Part shown: in pieces, positions 16,407-25,558 of the stretch
Numbering within the stretch: the first letter of the stretch is position 1
Layout: each line of letters starts with the position of its first letter
Assembly: GCF_019038415.1 (NCBI RefSeq)
Contig: NZ_JAFKRG010000025.1
Coordinates: forward strand, 1 to 36,837
Direction of reading: 5' to 3'
Length of the DNA stretch: 36,837 bases
DNA from: Synechococcus sp. CCY 9618
GTDB taxonomy: Bacteria > Cyanobacteriota > Cyanobacteriia > PCC-6307 > Cyanobiaceae
Made by a program: the position numbers and the translations under genes
The notes under the pieces: model-generated
Databases searched by the model: none
The model's input: the letters and a program-made list of their open reading frames with translations, nothing else
Told to the model about the DNA's origin: nothing

Positions 16407-19325
16407 GTGACGGCAAGCCCGGCGTCCTACAAGGACACGCTCAACCTGCTGCAGACGCCCTTCGCCATGCGGGCGAACGCGCGGGTGCGGGAGCCGGAAC
16501 TGCAGGCCTTCTGGAAGGAGCACGACCTCTACGGCCGGCTCAGCCGCGGCAACCCGGGCGAGCCCTTCACCCTCCATGACGGGCCGCCCTACGCCAACGG
16601 CGCCCTGCATGTGGGCCATGCCCTCAACAAGATCCTCAAGGACATCATCAACAAGCACGCCCTGCTGCAGGGGCGACGGGCCCGCTTCGTGCCGGGCTGG
16701 GACTGCCACGGCCTTCCCATCGAACTGAAGGTGCTGCAGGGCCTGGGCGGCGAGGAGCGGCGGGGGCTCACCCCGATCGACCTGCGCCGTCGGGCCCATG
16801 CCTATGCCCTCGAGCAGGTGGAGATCCAGAAGGGCGGCTTCCGCCGCTGGGGCATCTGGGCCGACTGGGACAGGCCTTACCTGACCATGAACAAGGACTT
16901 TGAGGCGGCCCAGATCGGCGTTTTTACCCAGATGGTGCTGGCCGGCCACATCTACCGGGGGCTGAAGCCGGTGCACTGGAGCCCCAGCTCCCGCACCGCC
17001 CTGGCCGAGGCCGAACTGGAATACCCCGACGGCCACACCTCCCCCAGCGTCTACGTGGCCTTTCCGGTGGTGGAGCTGCCCGCCCCGCTGGCCGCGGCCC
17101 TGGCGGAAGCCGGCATCGACGGCCCCACCGATGCGGCCCACCGGGAGCAGCTGTTCGTGGCCATCTGGACCACCACCCCCTGGACCCTGCCGGCCAACCT
17201 GGCGGTGTCGGTGAACGGCCAGCTGGACTACGCCATCTGCCGCGACGGCACCACCAACGGCGGCACCCCCCGCTACCTGGTGGTGGCCGCCCAGCTGGTG
17301 GACCGCCTGCGCACCAGCCTTGAGCGCCCCCTCGAACCCCTGCTCACCCTCAAGGGCGCCCAGCTGGAGGGGATCCAGTACCGCCACCCGCTGCTGGACC
17401 GCACCAGCCCCGTGGTGATCGGCGGCGACTACATCACCACCGAGACGGGCACCGGCCTGGTGCACACGGCCCCGGGCCACGGCGTCGACGACTTCAACAC
17501 CGGCAATAAATACGGCCTGCCGGTGCTCTGCCCGGTGGATGAGGCGGGCACCCTCACCGAGGAGGCCGGCCCCTTCGCCGGGCTCAACGTGCTCAAGGAT
17601 GCCAACCCGGCGATCATCACCGCCCTGCGGGACGCCGGCCTGCTGCTGGCGGAGCAGCGCTACGAGCACCGCTACCCCTACGACTGGCGCACCAAGAAAC
17701 CCACCATCTTCCGGGCCACGGAGCAGTGGTTCGCTTCGGTGGAAGGATTCCGCGCCCAGGCCCTGGAGGCCATCGACGCGGTGGACTGGCTGCCGGCCAG
17801 CGGCCGCAACCGCATCGAGGCGATGGTGCGCGATCGGGGCGACTGGTGCATCTCGCGCCAGCGCACCTGGGGGGTGCCGATTCCCGTCTTCTACCACCGC
17901 GAGACGGGCGAGGTGCTGCTCAATGCCGACACCCTCGCCCACGTCCAGGGGCTGATCGCCGAGCACGGCGCCGATGTCTGGTGGGAGCGGGACGAGGCGG
18001 AGCTGCTGCCGCCGGCGCTGGCCGACCAGGCCGCCTCCTGGCGCAAGGGCACCGACACCATGGACGTGTGGTTCGATTCGGGCTCCTCCTGGGCCGGAGT
18101 GCTCGAGGCCCGGGGACTGGGCTGCCCGGCCGATCTCTACCTGGAGGGCTCCGACCAGCACCGGGGCTGGTTCCAGAGCAGCCTGCTCACCTCGGTGGCC
18201 GTCACCGGCCAGGCCCCCTACCGGCGGGTGCTCACCCACGGCTTCACCCTCGACGAAAAGGGGCGCAAGATGAGCAAGTCGCTGGGCAATGTGGTGGACC
18301 CCACCGTGCTGGTGGAGGGCGGCAAAAACGAGAAACAGGAGCCCGCCTACGGCGCCGACGTGCTGCGGCTCTGGGTGAGTTCGGTGGACTATTCCGCCGA
18401 TGTGCCCCTGGGGCCGGGGATCGTCAAACAGCTGGCGGATGTGTACCGCAAGGTGCGCAACACGGCCCGCTACCTGCTCGGCAACCTGCACGATTTCGTG
18501 CCCGCCGACCACGCCGTGGCCATCGCCGATCTGCCGCTGCTGGATCGCTGGATGCTGCAGCGCACCGCCAGCCTGATCGAGGAGGTGAGCGCCGATTTCG
18601 AGCGCTTCGAGTTCTACCGCTTCTTCCAGGCCCTGCAGAACTTCTGCGTGGTGGACCTCTCCAACGTCTACCTGGACATCGCCAAGGACCGCCTCTACGT
18701 CAGCGGCGCCGGGGAGGCGCGCCGCCGCAGCTGCCAGACCGTGCTGCACCTGGTGGTGGAGCGGCTGGCGGGGCTGATCGCTCCGGTGCTGTGCCACATG
18801 GCCGAGGACATCTGGCAGAACCTGCCCTACCCGGTGGCCGAAGCCTCGGTGTTCGAGCGGGGCTGGCCCACGGTGCCGGCCAGCTGGTCCGCCCCGGAGC
18901 TGGTGGCGCCGATGCAGCGGATCCTGGACCTGCGGGCCCAGGTGAACCGGGCCCTGGAGGGCTGCCGCGGCCGGGGTGAACTGGGGGCCTCCCTGGAGGC
19001 CCAGGTGCAGCTGGAGCTGCTGGACACCGAACAGGCTGCGGCTGCCGGGGCCACACCGCTGGCCGAGGCCCTGGCGCTGCTGGCCGCCAGCCCCCACCCG
19101 GCCGTGGACAACCTGGCCGACTGGCTGCTGGTGTCGGACCTGCGACTGGGCGGGCCGCACCTGGAAGCCCCCCTGGCGGAGATCGAGGAGGAGGGAGTGA
19201 GGGTGCGCATCGCCCGGGCCGAGGGCAGCAAGTGCGAGCGCTGCTGGCACATCGAGACCGACATCGGCCGGCACCCCAGCCACCCCACCCTGTGCGGCCG
19301 TTGCGTGGCCGTGCTGGAGGGGTGA
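16407..19325 (+). CDS. ileS: Isoleucyl-tRNA synthetase
   Basis: The 972-aa class Ia synthetase charges tRNA(Ile). From the GTG at 16407 it shows GPPYANGALHVGHAL with the HIGH-type motif HVGH at 68-71, the GWDCHGLPIE region, a CP1 editing domain (TTTPWTLPANLAVSV; GTGLVHTAPGHGVDDF), KMSKS at 621-625 and an anticodon-binding helical domain. The C-terminal zinc finger uses Cys943, Cys946, Cys963 and Cys966. These features identify the bacterial IleS1 type. The stop overlaps the next start as GTGA. Confidence 0.97.
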   Translation: MTASPASYKDTLNLLQTPFAMRANARVREPELQAFWKEHDLYGRLSRGNPGEPFTLHDGPPYANGALHVGHALNKILKDIINKHALLQGRRARFVPGWDCHGLPIELKVLQGLGGEERRGLTPIDLRRRAHAYALEQVEIQKGGFRRWGIWADWDRPYLTMNKDFEAAQIGVFTQMVLAGHIYRGLKPVHWSPSSRTALAEAELEYPDGHTSPSVYVAFPVVELPAPLAAALAEAGIDGPTDAAHREQLFVAIWTTTPWTLPANLAVSVNGQLDYAICRDGTTNGGTPRYLVVAAQLVDRLRTSLERPLEPLLTLKGAQLEGIQYRHPLLDRTSPVVIGGDYITTETGTGLVHTAPGHGVDDFNTGNKYGLPVLCPVDEAGTLTEEAGPFAGLNVLKDANPAIITALRDAGLLLAEQRYEHRYPYDWRTKKPTIFRATEQWFASVEGFRAQALEAIDAVDWLPASGRNRIEAMVRDRGDWCISRQRTWGVPIPVFYHRETGEVLLNADTLAHVQGLIAEHGADVWWERDEAELLPPALADQAASWRKGTDTMDVWFDSGSSWAGVLEARGLGCPADLYLEGSDQHRGWFQSSLLTSVAVTGQAPYRRVLTHGFTLDEKGRKMSKSLGNVVDPTVLVEGGKNEKQEPAYGADVLRLWVSSVDYSADVPLGPGIVKQLADVYRKVRNTARYLLGNLHDFVPADHAVAIADLPLLDRWMLQRTASLIEEVSADFERFEFYRFFQALQNFCVVDLSNVYLDIAKDRLYVSGAGEARRRSCQTVLHLVVERLAGLIAPVLCHMAEDIWQNLPYPVAEASVFERGWPTVPASWSAPELVAPMQRILDLRAQVNRALEGCRGRGELGASLEAQVQLELLDTEQAAAAGATPLAEALALLAASPHPAVDNLADWLLVSDLRLGGPHLEAPLAEIEEEGVRVRIARAEGSKCERCWHIETDIGRHPSHPTLCGRCVAVLEG

Positions 19326-20521
19326 CCCGTCACCCCCTGCGGCGGCGGGAGGCGCTGGGGCTGATCGGTGCGCTGCTGGCCGCCGCCGGGGCGCCCGCCC
19401 GTGCCCTGCCGCCACCGCCACCGCCGCCGCCGCCATCGCCCCAGCCGGCCCGGGGCCGGGAGATCCGGGGCGTCTGGCTGACCAGCAACGACATGGGCAC
19501 CCTGCGGGATCGTGCCCGGCTGGGGGAGGCGCTGGGCCAGCTGGAGCGGCTCCACTTCAACAGCCTCTACCCGGTGGTGTGGAACGGGGGCTACGCCTAC
19601 TACCCCAGCGCCGTCACCGAACGGCGCAAGATCCAGTCGTTCACCTTCCGGGGGCTGCAGGGGCAGGACCTCCTGGCCGACCTGATCCAGCAGGGCCACG
19701 GCCGGGGCCTGCGGGTGATCCCCTGGTTCGAATTCGGCTTCATGGCGCCGCCCACCTCGGAGCTGGCCCGGCTCCATCCCGGCTGGCTGAGCCGGAAGCG
19801 CGATGGCGGCACCACCTCGATCAGCGCCGCCGGGGAGGTGGTGTGGCTCAATCCCCTGCTGCCCGAGGTGCAGGCCTTCATCACCGAACTGGTGCTGGAG
19901 ATCATCACCAACTACGACGCCGACGGCATCCAGTTCGACGACCACATGAGCCTGCCCAGCGCGTTCGGCTATGACGCCTGGACGGTGGCCCAGTACCGCA
20001 AGGACACGAAGAAGGATCCACCGGCCGATTCCGCCGATCCGGCCTGGGTGAAATGGCGGGCCGACCGGATCACCGCCTTCATGGAGCAGCTGCGCGCCGC
20101 AATCCGCAGCCGCAGGCCCGGGGCGATCGTGTCGGTGTCACCCAACTATCACGACTTCGCCTACAAGCTGCAGCTGCAGGACTGGCTGACCTGGGTGCGC
20201 AAGGGGATCGTCGATGAGATCGTGATGCAGGTGTATCGCCCGGATCTGGAGAGTTTCAACGCCCAGCTGGAGCGGCCGGAGGTGCAGGAAACGCGGCGCA
20301 GGATTCCCACGGCGGTGGGGATCATGACGGGCCAGCGCAACCGGCCGGTGGCCATGGAGCTGGTCGGCTCCCACGTGCTGGCGGCCAGGGAGAGGGGCCT
20401 GGGGATGGTGTTCTTCTATTTCGAAACCCTCTGGGAGCGGGCCGGGGAACCCGCCGCCGAACGCCAGGCCGCCTTCGCCGCGCTGTTCCCCACGGCCATG
20501 CCGATGGGGCGGGGGAGCTGA
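19322..20521 (+). CDS. Exported GHL10/DUF187-type glycoside hydrolase-like protein
   Basis: A GTG at 19322 overlaps the ileS stop (GTGA) and gives 399 aa. The N-terminus (LRRREALGLIGALLAAAGAPARA) looks like a twin-arginine signal peptide and is followed by a run of nine prolines. The mature part matches the GHL10 (DUF187, YngK-like) TIM-barrel family: REIRGVWLTSNDM, LERLHFNSLYPVVWN, VIPWFEFGF, the catalytic-region strand DADGIQFDDHM and VSPNYHDFAYK. The family is thought to act on peptidoglycan or polysaccharides; the substrate here is unknown. Its last 106 nt overlap the gene on the other strand. Confidence 0.88.
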   Translation: MTRHPLRRREALGLIGALLAAAGAPARALPPPPPPPPPSPQPARGREIRGVWLTSNDMGTLRDRARLGEALGQLERLHFNSLYPVVWNGGYAYYPSAVTERRKIQSFTFRGLQGQDLLADLIQQGHGRGLRVIPWFEFGFMAPPTSELARLHPGWLSRKRDGGTTSISAAGEVVWLNPLLPEVQAFITELVLEIITNYDADGIQFDDHMSLPSAFGYDAWTVAQYRKDTKKDPPADSADPAWVKWRADRITAFMEQLRAAIRSRRPGAIVSVSPNYHDFAYKLQLQDWLTWVRKGIVDEIVMQVYRPDLESFNAQLERPEVQETRRRIPTAVGIMTGQRNRPVAMELVGSHVLAARERGLGMVFFYFETLWERAGEPAAERQAAFAALFPTAMPMGRGS

Positions 20522-21207
20522 AGGGACAGCGGCGGACGGCCCCCCTTCTGCAGCGATGGCGCCAGGTGCACCCCGAGGCTGAAGGTGCCGGCCAGCACGC
20601 CGGCGGCCGCCATCAGCACACTCCAGAGCTGGACCGGCTTCAGGCTTCCGATCAGCTCGAGCAGCGACAGGTCGGCCGGATTCGGGCGCCGGGACAGCCG
20701 CTGCGGATCCTGCTGCTGCGGCTGCAGCACCTTCTCCCTCCAGTCGGCCAGGACGCCGTTGAACTCGTTGGAGTGGAGCGCCTCCTCCTTGAGGGGCAGG
20801 GTCTGGACGTACCAGTCGTAGCCGGGCTCCAGCAGCCCCTCGGCCTTGAGGCCCGCTTCAACGATGACAAGCAGCGGCAGATGGCGCACGTAGGCCATGG
20901 CGGCCTCGATCTGGTTCCAGGCGGTGGGCAGCTTCGTGTCATGGAGGCTCGCCTGCCGGGGGCCGCCGCGCTTGTCAAGCCCGGTGGGGAACCAGCTTCG
21001 TTCCAGGGCGATGACGACCATGCCGGAGCAGCTGTCCATCAGTTCGGTGATGGCCTTCAGCGGCGCCTCGGAACTGAAGGTGTTGCGGCCCACGGTCTTC
21101 GGTGTCAGCCCCTCGCTGCGCAGGCGCTCCTCGATCAGGCGCACGAAGCTTTCCTGCTCCGGCGTGGCGGTGGCGCCCACACTCACGAAAACGAGCTGAT
21201 CCTTCAT
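20416..21207 (-). CDS. Membrane-anchored TIR-like (nucleotide-binding fold) protein, unknown function
   Basis: The 263-aa product has an N-terminal alpha/beta domain. It opens with LVFVSVGATATPEQESFVRLI and continues through GRNTFSSEAPLKAITELM, GMVVIALERSW, then TAWNQIEAAMAY and LPLLVIVE. The strand order and the W97-x3-E101 motif in a helix recall TIR and nucleoside-deoxyribosyltransferase-like folds, in which the glutamate is the NAD/nucleoside-processing residue. This is an inference, not a firm match. One membrane span follows (about 193-217). Residues 229-263 are encoded entirely antisense to the hydrolase gene and look like run-through. The ATG overlaps the stop of the upstream gene as ATGA, so the two form an operon. 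Confidence 0.7.
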   Translation of the reverse strand: MKDQLVFVSVGATATPEQESFVRLIEERLRSEGLTPKTVGRNTFSSEAPLKAITELMDSCSGMVVIALERSWFPTGLDKRGGPRQASLHDTKLPTAWNQIEAAMAYVRHLPLLVIVEAGLKAEGLLEPGYDWYVQTLPLKEEALHSNEFNGVLADWREKVLQPQQQDPQRLSRRPNPADLSLLELIGSLKPVQLWSVLMAAAGVLAGTFSLGVHLAPSLQKGGRPPLSLQLPRPIGMAVGNSAAKAAWRSAAGSPARSQRVSK

Positions 21208-22847
21208 GGAGCGGACGCATCGATCGAGGAAAACGATGGCAGTGACCGGGGCGCCGCACCACTCCAGGCGATGCCGGCCAGGGCCGCCAGGTCCCGGTGC
21301 CAGCTGGTCAGGTCGTGGCGATCCAGGCGGGCCAGGTGGTCGTGCCCACAGGCCCGGGCCATCACCTGCATCAGCGCCACCGTGGCGCGGAAGAACCGCT
21401 CCAGCCGCTGGGCGGCGTGTTCCACCTCCAGGCGGCGGCGCAGCTCGGGATCCTGGGTGGCCACCCCCGCCGGGCAGCGGTTGGTGTGGCAGATGCGCGA
21501 GCCGACGCAGCCGATCGCCTGGATCGCCGCATTGGCCAGGGCGATGCCGTCGGCCCCCAGGGCCAGGGCCTTGACGCAGTCGGCCGGGGTACGCACGCCG
21601 CCGGTGACGATCAGGGTGACCCGGCCGCTGACGCCGCAGCGATCCAGATGGGCCCGGGCCCGGGCCAGGGCGGGAATGGTGGGCACGGAGATGTGATCGC
21701 GAAACAGCAGGGGGGCGCCGCCGGTGCCGCCGCCGCGGCCATCGAGGATCAGGTAGTCGGCGCCGGCCTCGAGGGCGAAATCAAGATCCTGCTCGATGTG
21801 CTGAGCGCTGAGCTTGAAGCCCACCGGGATGCCGCCGCTCAGCTCCCGCACCCGATCCCCGAAGGCGCGGAAATCGGCCGGGGTGCAGAGATCAGGGAAG
21901 GCCGCCGGGGAGCAGGCCGGCTCCCCTTCGGGGATGCCGCGGACCGCCGCGATGCGGGCGGTGACCTTGGCAGCGGGCAGATGGCCGCCGGTGCCGGTCT
22001 TGGCGGCCTGGCCGGCCTTGAAGTGGAAGGCCTGCACCCGGGACATCAGCTCCTCGCGGTAGCCGTACATCGCCGGGGCCAGCTCGTAGAAGTAGCGGTG
22101 GTTGGCGGCCTGCTCGTCGGGCAGCATGCCGCCCTCGCCGGAGCAGATGCCCGTGCCGGCCCGCTCGGCACCGGTGGCCAGGGCCAGCTTGGCCTCCTCG
22201 GAGAGGGCGCCGAAGCTCATGTCCGACACGAACAGAGGGATCTCCAGGCGCAGGGGACGCCGGGCCGCAGGGCCGATCACCAGCTCCGTGCCCACCGCTG
22301 CGTCACCGGCGAGGGGCCGGCGCGCCAGCTGGGCCGTCAGGATCTGGATGTCGTTCCACTGGGGCAGCTGGGCGCGGGGCACCCCCATCGACGCCACCGG
22401 CCCTTCCGCCCCGACGCGATCAAGGCCATGGGCGGCAAGCTGGTGGATCAGCTCCAGGCTGGGCTCCTCCGCCGTGGCGTGGGGCTCGGGCATCCCGTCG
22501 GGTTCGGGATCCCCATCGCCGTCGCCGGCTTCATCGCCATCCCCATCGCCTTTGCCGTCGCCGTCATCTTCTGCATCAACGGCAAAGGTGGTGCCCACCC
22601 GGTCGGCGGGAACGCGGGCATGGGTGCCATCGCAGTAGGGGGGCGTGGAGGTCTGCTTGCAGCGGCACAGCAGGGCCTTGCCGCTCTTCTCGGCCACGAA
22701 GGACAAGGGGGTGAAGTCGGTTCCCTGGTGAGAGCCATCACAGAACGGCTGGTCGGAGGAACGCCCGCAGGCGCAGTAGAAGTACTCCTTGCCCTCCTCC
22801 AGCTCGACGCGGATGGGAGTTCTGGAGGCCACCTTCGGTGCAGGCAT
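21204..22847 (-). CDS. CDGSH iron-sulfur / FMN-binding glutamate synthase-like fusion protein
   Basis: From the ATG at 22847 the protein has 547 aa. Two CDGSH zinc-finger-like 2Fe-2S motifs come first: C25-C27-C36-H40 and C61-C63-C72-H76. An acidic Gly/Asp-repeat linker (about 88-118) follows. The rest is the FMN-binding barrel of the glutamate synthase large subunit family: IPLFVSDMSFGALS, GTGICSGEGGMLPDE, VGFKLSAQHIEQDL, LDGRGGGTGGAPLLF, LIVTGGVR. A 3Fe-4S cysteine set lies at C447, C453 and C458. It lacks the amidotransferase domain, so it is not a complete GOGAT. It probably acts as a redox oxidoreductase of unknown substrate. The ATG at 22886 would add 13 residues. Confidence 0.88.
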   Translation of the reverse strand: MPAPKVASRTPIRVELEEGKEYFYCACGRSSDQPFCDGSHQGTDFTPLSFVAEKSGKALLCRCKQTSTPPYCDGTHARVPADRVGTTFAVDAEDDGDGKGDGDGDEAGDGDGDPEPDGMPEPHATAEEPSLELIHQLAAHGLDRVGAEGPVASMGVPRAQLPQWNDIQILTAQLARRPLAGDAAVGTELVIGPAARRPLRLEIPLFVSDMSFGALSEEAKLALATGAERAGTGICSGEGGMLPDEQAANHRYFYELAPAMYGYREELMSRVQAFHFKAGQAAKTGTGGHLPAAKVTARIAAVRGIPEGEPACSPAAFPDLCTPADFRAFGDRVRELSGGIPVGFKLSAQHIEQDLDFALEAGADYLILDGRGGGTGGAPLLFRDHISVPTIPALARARAHLDRCGVSGRVTLIVTGGVRTPADCVKALALGADGIALANAAIQAIGCVGSRICHTNRCPAGVATQDPELRRRLEVEHAAQRLERFFRATVALMQVMARACGHDHLARLDRHDLTSWHRDLAALAGIAWSGAAPRSLPSFSSIDASAP

Positions 22848-22970
22848 GGGAGGTTCTGCGGAGGGTCGATGGGCCGGAGGGCCCATTCCCAGTGTGGGGG
22901 CTATTCAGCGGGCCATGCGGCGCCTCGAGGGCCAGGGCGGGCGAGGCTGAGGACAGCCGCGGTGACCGCC

Positions 22971-24020
22971 ATGAAAGCGATGGTGCTGACCTCCTGTTGC
23001 GACATGGCGCACACGCCGGAGCCGCTGCGGCCCATGGAGCTGCCGCAGCCGGTGCCCGGCCCCGGGGAGCTGCTGGTGCGGGTGGAAGTCTGCGGTGTGT
23101 GCCACACCGAACTCGATGAGATCGAGGGCCGCACGCCCCCGCCCCGCTTTCCGGTGATCCCGGGCCATCAGGTCGTGGGTCGCGTGGCGGCCACCGGCCC
23201 CGGCGCGCACCTGTTCGCCCCCGGCGACGCGGTGGGCATCGCCTGGATCTTCCAGGCCTGCGGCAGCTGCGATTTCTGCCGCAGCGGCCGGGAGAACCTC
23301 TGCCCAGCGTTCGTGGCCACCGGCCGGGACGTGAACGGCGGCTACGCGGAGTATGTGACCGTGCCGGAGGCCTTCGCCCATGCCCTGCCGCCGGGGCTGA
23401 AGGCCGCCGCCGTGGCACCGATGCTCTGCGCCGGGGCGATCGGCTACCGCTCGCTGCAACTGAGCGGCCTGATGGATGGGCAGGATCTGGGCCTCACCGG
23501 CTTCGGGGCCTCCGCCCACCTGGTGCTGCCGATGGTGCGGCACCGCTTTCCGGCCTCGCGGGTGTTCGTGTTCGCTCGCAGCGCCGCCCAGCGGGCCTTC
23601 GCCCTGGAGCTGGGGGCCAGCTGGGCCGGCCCCACCGAAGCCGAAGCGCCGGTGCAGCTGCACGCGGTGATCGACACCACCCCCGCCTGGACGCCGGTGG
23701 TGGAGGCCCTGAAGAACCTGCAGCCCGGCGGCCGGCTGGTGATCAACGCCATCGGCAAGCAGGAGGCCGACAAGGCGGCCCTGCTGGGCCTCGACTACCC
23801 CCGCGACCTCTGGCGGGAGAAGCAGATCCGCTCGGTGGCCAACGTGACCCGCGCCGACGTGCGGGAGTTCCTGGCCCTGGCCGCCGCCGCCGGGATCCGG
23901 CCGGAGGTGAAGGAGTTCCCCCTGGCCGAGGCGAACAGGGCCCTGCAGGAGCTGCGCCGCGGCCAAGGGCGGGGGGCGAAGGTGCTGCGGATCGGCGCTC
24001 AGGGCCGGGGCAGCTGCTAG
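22971..24020 (+). CDS. Zinc-dependent alcohol dehydrogenase family protein
   Basis: The 349-aa product is a medium-chain, zinc-dependent dehydrogenase. Catalytic-zinc residues are visible at C41 (CGVCHTELDE, with H45 in the relay) and H66 (PGHQVVG). The structural-zinc cysteines are C97, C100, C103 and C111. The Rossmann loop is atypical: the expected GxGxxG reads GFGASAH. The ATG at 22971 gives the family start KAMVLTSC. Substrate is unknown; relatives include propanol-preferring and cinnamyl-alcohol enzymes. It is divergent from the CDGSH fusion gene and convergent with arsR, so it is not part of either unit. Confidence 0.88.
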   Translation: MKAMVLTSCCDMAHTPEPLRPMELPQPVPGPGELLVRVEVCGVCHTELDEIEGRTPPPRFPVIPGHQVVGRVAATGPGAHLFAPGDAVGIAWIFQACGSCDFCRSGRENLCPAFVATGRDVNGGYAEYVTVPEAFAHALPPGLKAAAVAPMLCAGAIGYRSLQLSGLMDGQDLGLTGFGASAHLVLPMVRHRFPASRVFVFARSAAQRAFALELGASWAGPTEAEAPVQLHAVIDTTPAWTPVVEALKNLQPGGRLVINAIGKQEADKAALLGLDYPRDLWREKQIRSVANVTRADVREFLALAAAAGIRPEVKEFPLAEANRALQELRRGQGRGAKVLRIGAQGRGSC

Positions 24021-24109
24021 TTGGCCAGGGGGGTGCGGCCTGAGCCCGGCTCGGTGATCAAGATCCGGCCGCATTCTTCACGATCGTTCCGGCCGCAGCC
24101 GCTGGCCGC

Positions 24110-24442
24110 TCACGGGCACAGAGGGGAGGGCCTGCCGCACTGGGCGCCCAGCGCCGCCAGCCAGCGGCGCAGCTGTTCGATCGCTTCCGGGCGCAGGCGG
24201 TAGTAGATCCAGCGGCCCTCCTGCCGATCGGCGAGCAGCCCGGCCTCCTTGAGCACCTTGAGGTGGAAGGAGAGCTTCGACTGGGCCAGGTCGAGATCGC
24301 CGGTGAGATCGCAGACGCAACGCTCGCCGCTGCCGAGGGCCTCGATCACCCGCAGGCGCAGGGGGTCGGCGAGGGCCTTGAGCAGGGCCCGGGCCTGATC
24401 GGATGGGATGGGCGGAGGGGCAACAACCGCTGGAACAGCCAT
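24110..24442 (-). CDS. arsR: ArsR-family arsenic-responsive repressor
   Basis: The ATG at 24442 gives 110 aa, a typical ArsR/SmtB winged-helix repressor. The helix-turn-helix is LDLAQSKLSFHLKVLKEAGLL and the wing is DRQEGRWIYYRL. The CVCDL motif just before it is the As(III)/Sb(III)-sensing cysteine pair of classical ArsR proteins, with a possible third ligand (C-terminal CGRPSPLCP cysteines). It is divergent from gap-arsJ, and a perfect palindrome lies in the 69-nt spacer. The inferred role is repression of itself and the export genes until arsenite binds. The open frame continues upstream as a shadow of gap. Confidence 0.92.
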   Translation of the reverse strand: MAVPAVVAPPPIPSDQARALLKALADPLRLRVIEALGSGERCVCDLTGDLDLAQSKLSFHLKVLKEAGLLADRQEGRWIYYRLRPEAIEQLRRWLAALGAQCGRPSPLCP

Positions 24443-24461
24443 GTGCTCGGCAACACGTATG

Positions 24462-24481
24462 AGATCAACTTTAGTTGATCT
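24462..24481. promoter_or_regulatory. Probable ArsR operator palindrome
   Basis: A perfect 9-2-9 inverted repeat (AGATCAACT-TT-AGTTGATCT) lies between arsR and gap. It is AT-rich compared with its surroundings. ArsR-type repressors bind imperfect or perfect palindromes of this size overlapping their promoters, so it probably controls both directions. It abuts an ATG at 24482, which makes that codon an unlikely start for gap. Confidence 0.8.
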
Positions 24482-24511
24482 ATGTTCGGGCCCTGGTCGC
24501 CCCTGTTCCGG

Positions 24512-25558
24512 ATGAAGATCGGCATCAACGGCTTCGGCCGCATCGGCCGGCTGGTGTTCCGCGCCCTCTGGGGCCGCCCCGGCATGGAGCTGGTGCACGT
24601 CAACGACCCGGCCGGTGACGCCGCCGCCGCCGCCCACCTGCTGGCGTTCGACTCGGTGCATGGCCGCTGGCCCCAGGCGGTGGAAGCGGGCGGAACGGGC
24701 TTTCTGGTTGGCCATCAGCGCGTGGGCTATAGCCAGCAGAAGGATCCCACCGCCGTGCCCTGGGGCGCCGCCGGGGTGGAGCTGGTGCTCGAATGCAGCG
24801 GCAAGATCAAAACTCCCGACACCCTGGAGCCCTACTTCAGTGCGGCGGGCCTCAGGCGGGTGATCGTGGCCTGCCCGGTGAAAGGAATGGTCGCCGGAGC
24901 AGAGGCGCTCAACGTCGTCTACGGCATCAACCACCACCTCTACGACCCCCAGCGCCACCGCCTGCTCACGGCCGCCTCCTGCACCACCAACTGCCTGGCG
25001 CCGCTGGTGCAGGTGGTGCACGAGAGCTTCGGGATCCGCCACGGCTCGATCACCACCCTCCACGATGTGACCAACACCCAGGTGGTGGTGGATGGGTTCA
25101 AAAGCGACCTGCGCCGGGCCCGCTCCTGCATCCAGAGCCTGATCCCCACCACCACCGGTTCGGCCCGGGCGATCGGCCTGATCTTCCCCGAGTTGGCCGG
25201 CAAGCTCAATGGCCATGCCATCCGGGTGCCCTTGCTCAATGCCTCGCTCACCGATGCGGTGTTCGAGCTGCGGCAGGAGGTGAGCGCCGAGCAGGTGAAC
25301 GCCGCCTTCGAGGCCGCCGCCAACGGGCCGTTGCAGGGGATCCTGGGCTACGAAATCCGGCCGCTGGTATCGATCGACTACGTCAACGATGCGCGCAGCG
25401 CCATCGTCGACGGCCTCTCCACGATGGTGACGGGGGGCACCCAGCTCAAGGTCTACGCCTGGTACGACAACGAGTGGGGCTACAGCTGCCGGATGGCCGA
25501 TCTGGCCTGCCATGTGGCCGCCATGGAAGCCACCCTCCCAGCCGGTGCCGCCCGATGA
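24512..25558 (+). CDS. gap: ArsJ-associated glyceraldehyde-3-phosphate dehydrogenase
   Basis: The ATG at 24512 gives 348 aa starting [19 protein letters not shown], the standard GAPDH NAD-binding start. An ATG at 24482 would add ten residues and touch the operator. The catalytic cysteine is C157 in SCTTNC, and the C-terminal WYDNEWGYS signature is present. Its place next to arsR and arsJ indicates the arsenate-detoxification GAPDH: it accepts arsenate in place of phosphate to form 1-arseno-3-phosphoglycerate, which ArsJ exports. This role is inferred from context; the fold and residues are standard. Its stop overlaps arsJ as ATGA. Confidence 0.92.
   Translation: MKIGINGFGRIGRLVFRALWGRPGMELVHVNDPAGDAAAAAHLLAFDSVHGRWPQAVEAGGTGFLVGHQRVGYSQQKDPTAVPWGAAGVELVLECSGKIKTPDTLEPYFSAAGLRRVIVACPVKGMVAGAEALNVVYGINHHLYDPQRHRLLTAASCTTNCLAPLVQVVHESFGIRHGSITTLHDVTNTQVVVDGFKSDLRRARSCIQSLIPTTTGSARAIGLIFPELAGKLNGHAIRVPLLNASLTDAVFELRQEVSAEQVNAAFEAAANGPLQGILGYEIRPLVSIDYVNDARSAIVDGLSTMVTGGTQLKVYAWYDNEWGYSCRMADLACHVAAMEATLPAGAAR

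Noticed and set aside
16275-19436. 1053-codon minus-strand frame antisense to ileS
   Set aside because: Shadow frame in high-GC DNA; the plus strand encodes a complete IleS with all catalytic motifs.
21297-22970. Plus-strand extension upstream of the alcohol dehydrogenase
   Set aside because: It is antisense to the CDGSH fusion and has shadow-like composition; homology begins at the ATG at 22971.
24021-24109. Possible bidirectional terminator between the dehydrogenase and arsR (GCGGCC/GGCCGC repeats)
   Set aside because: The repeats are 26 nt apart and no T run follows; not convincing.
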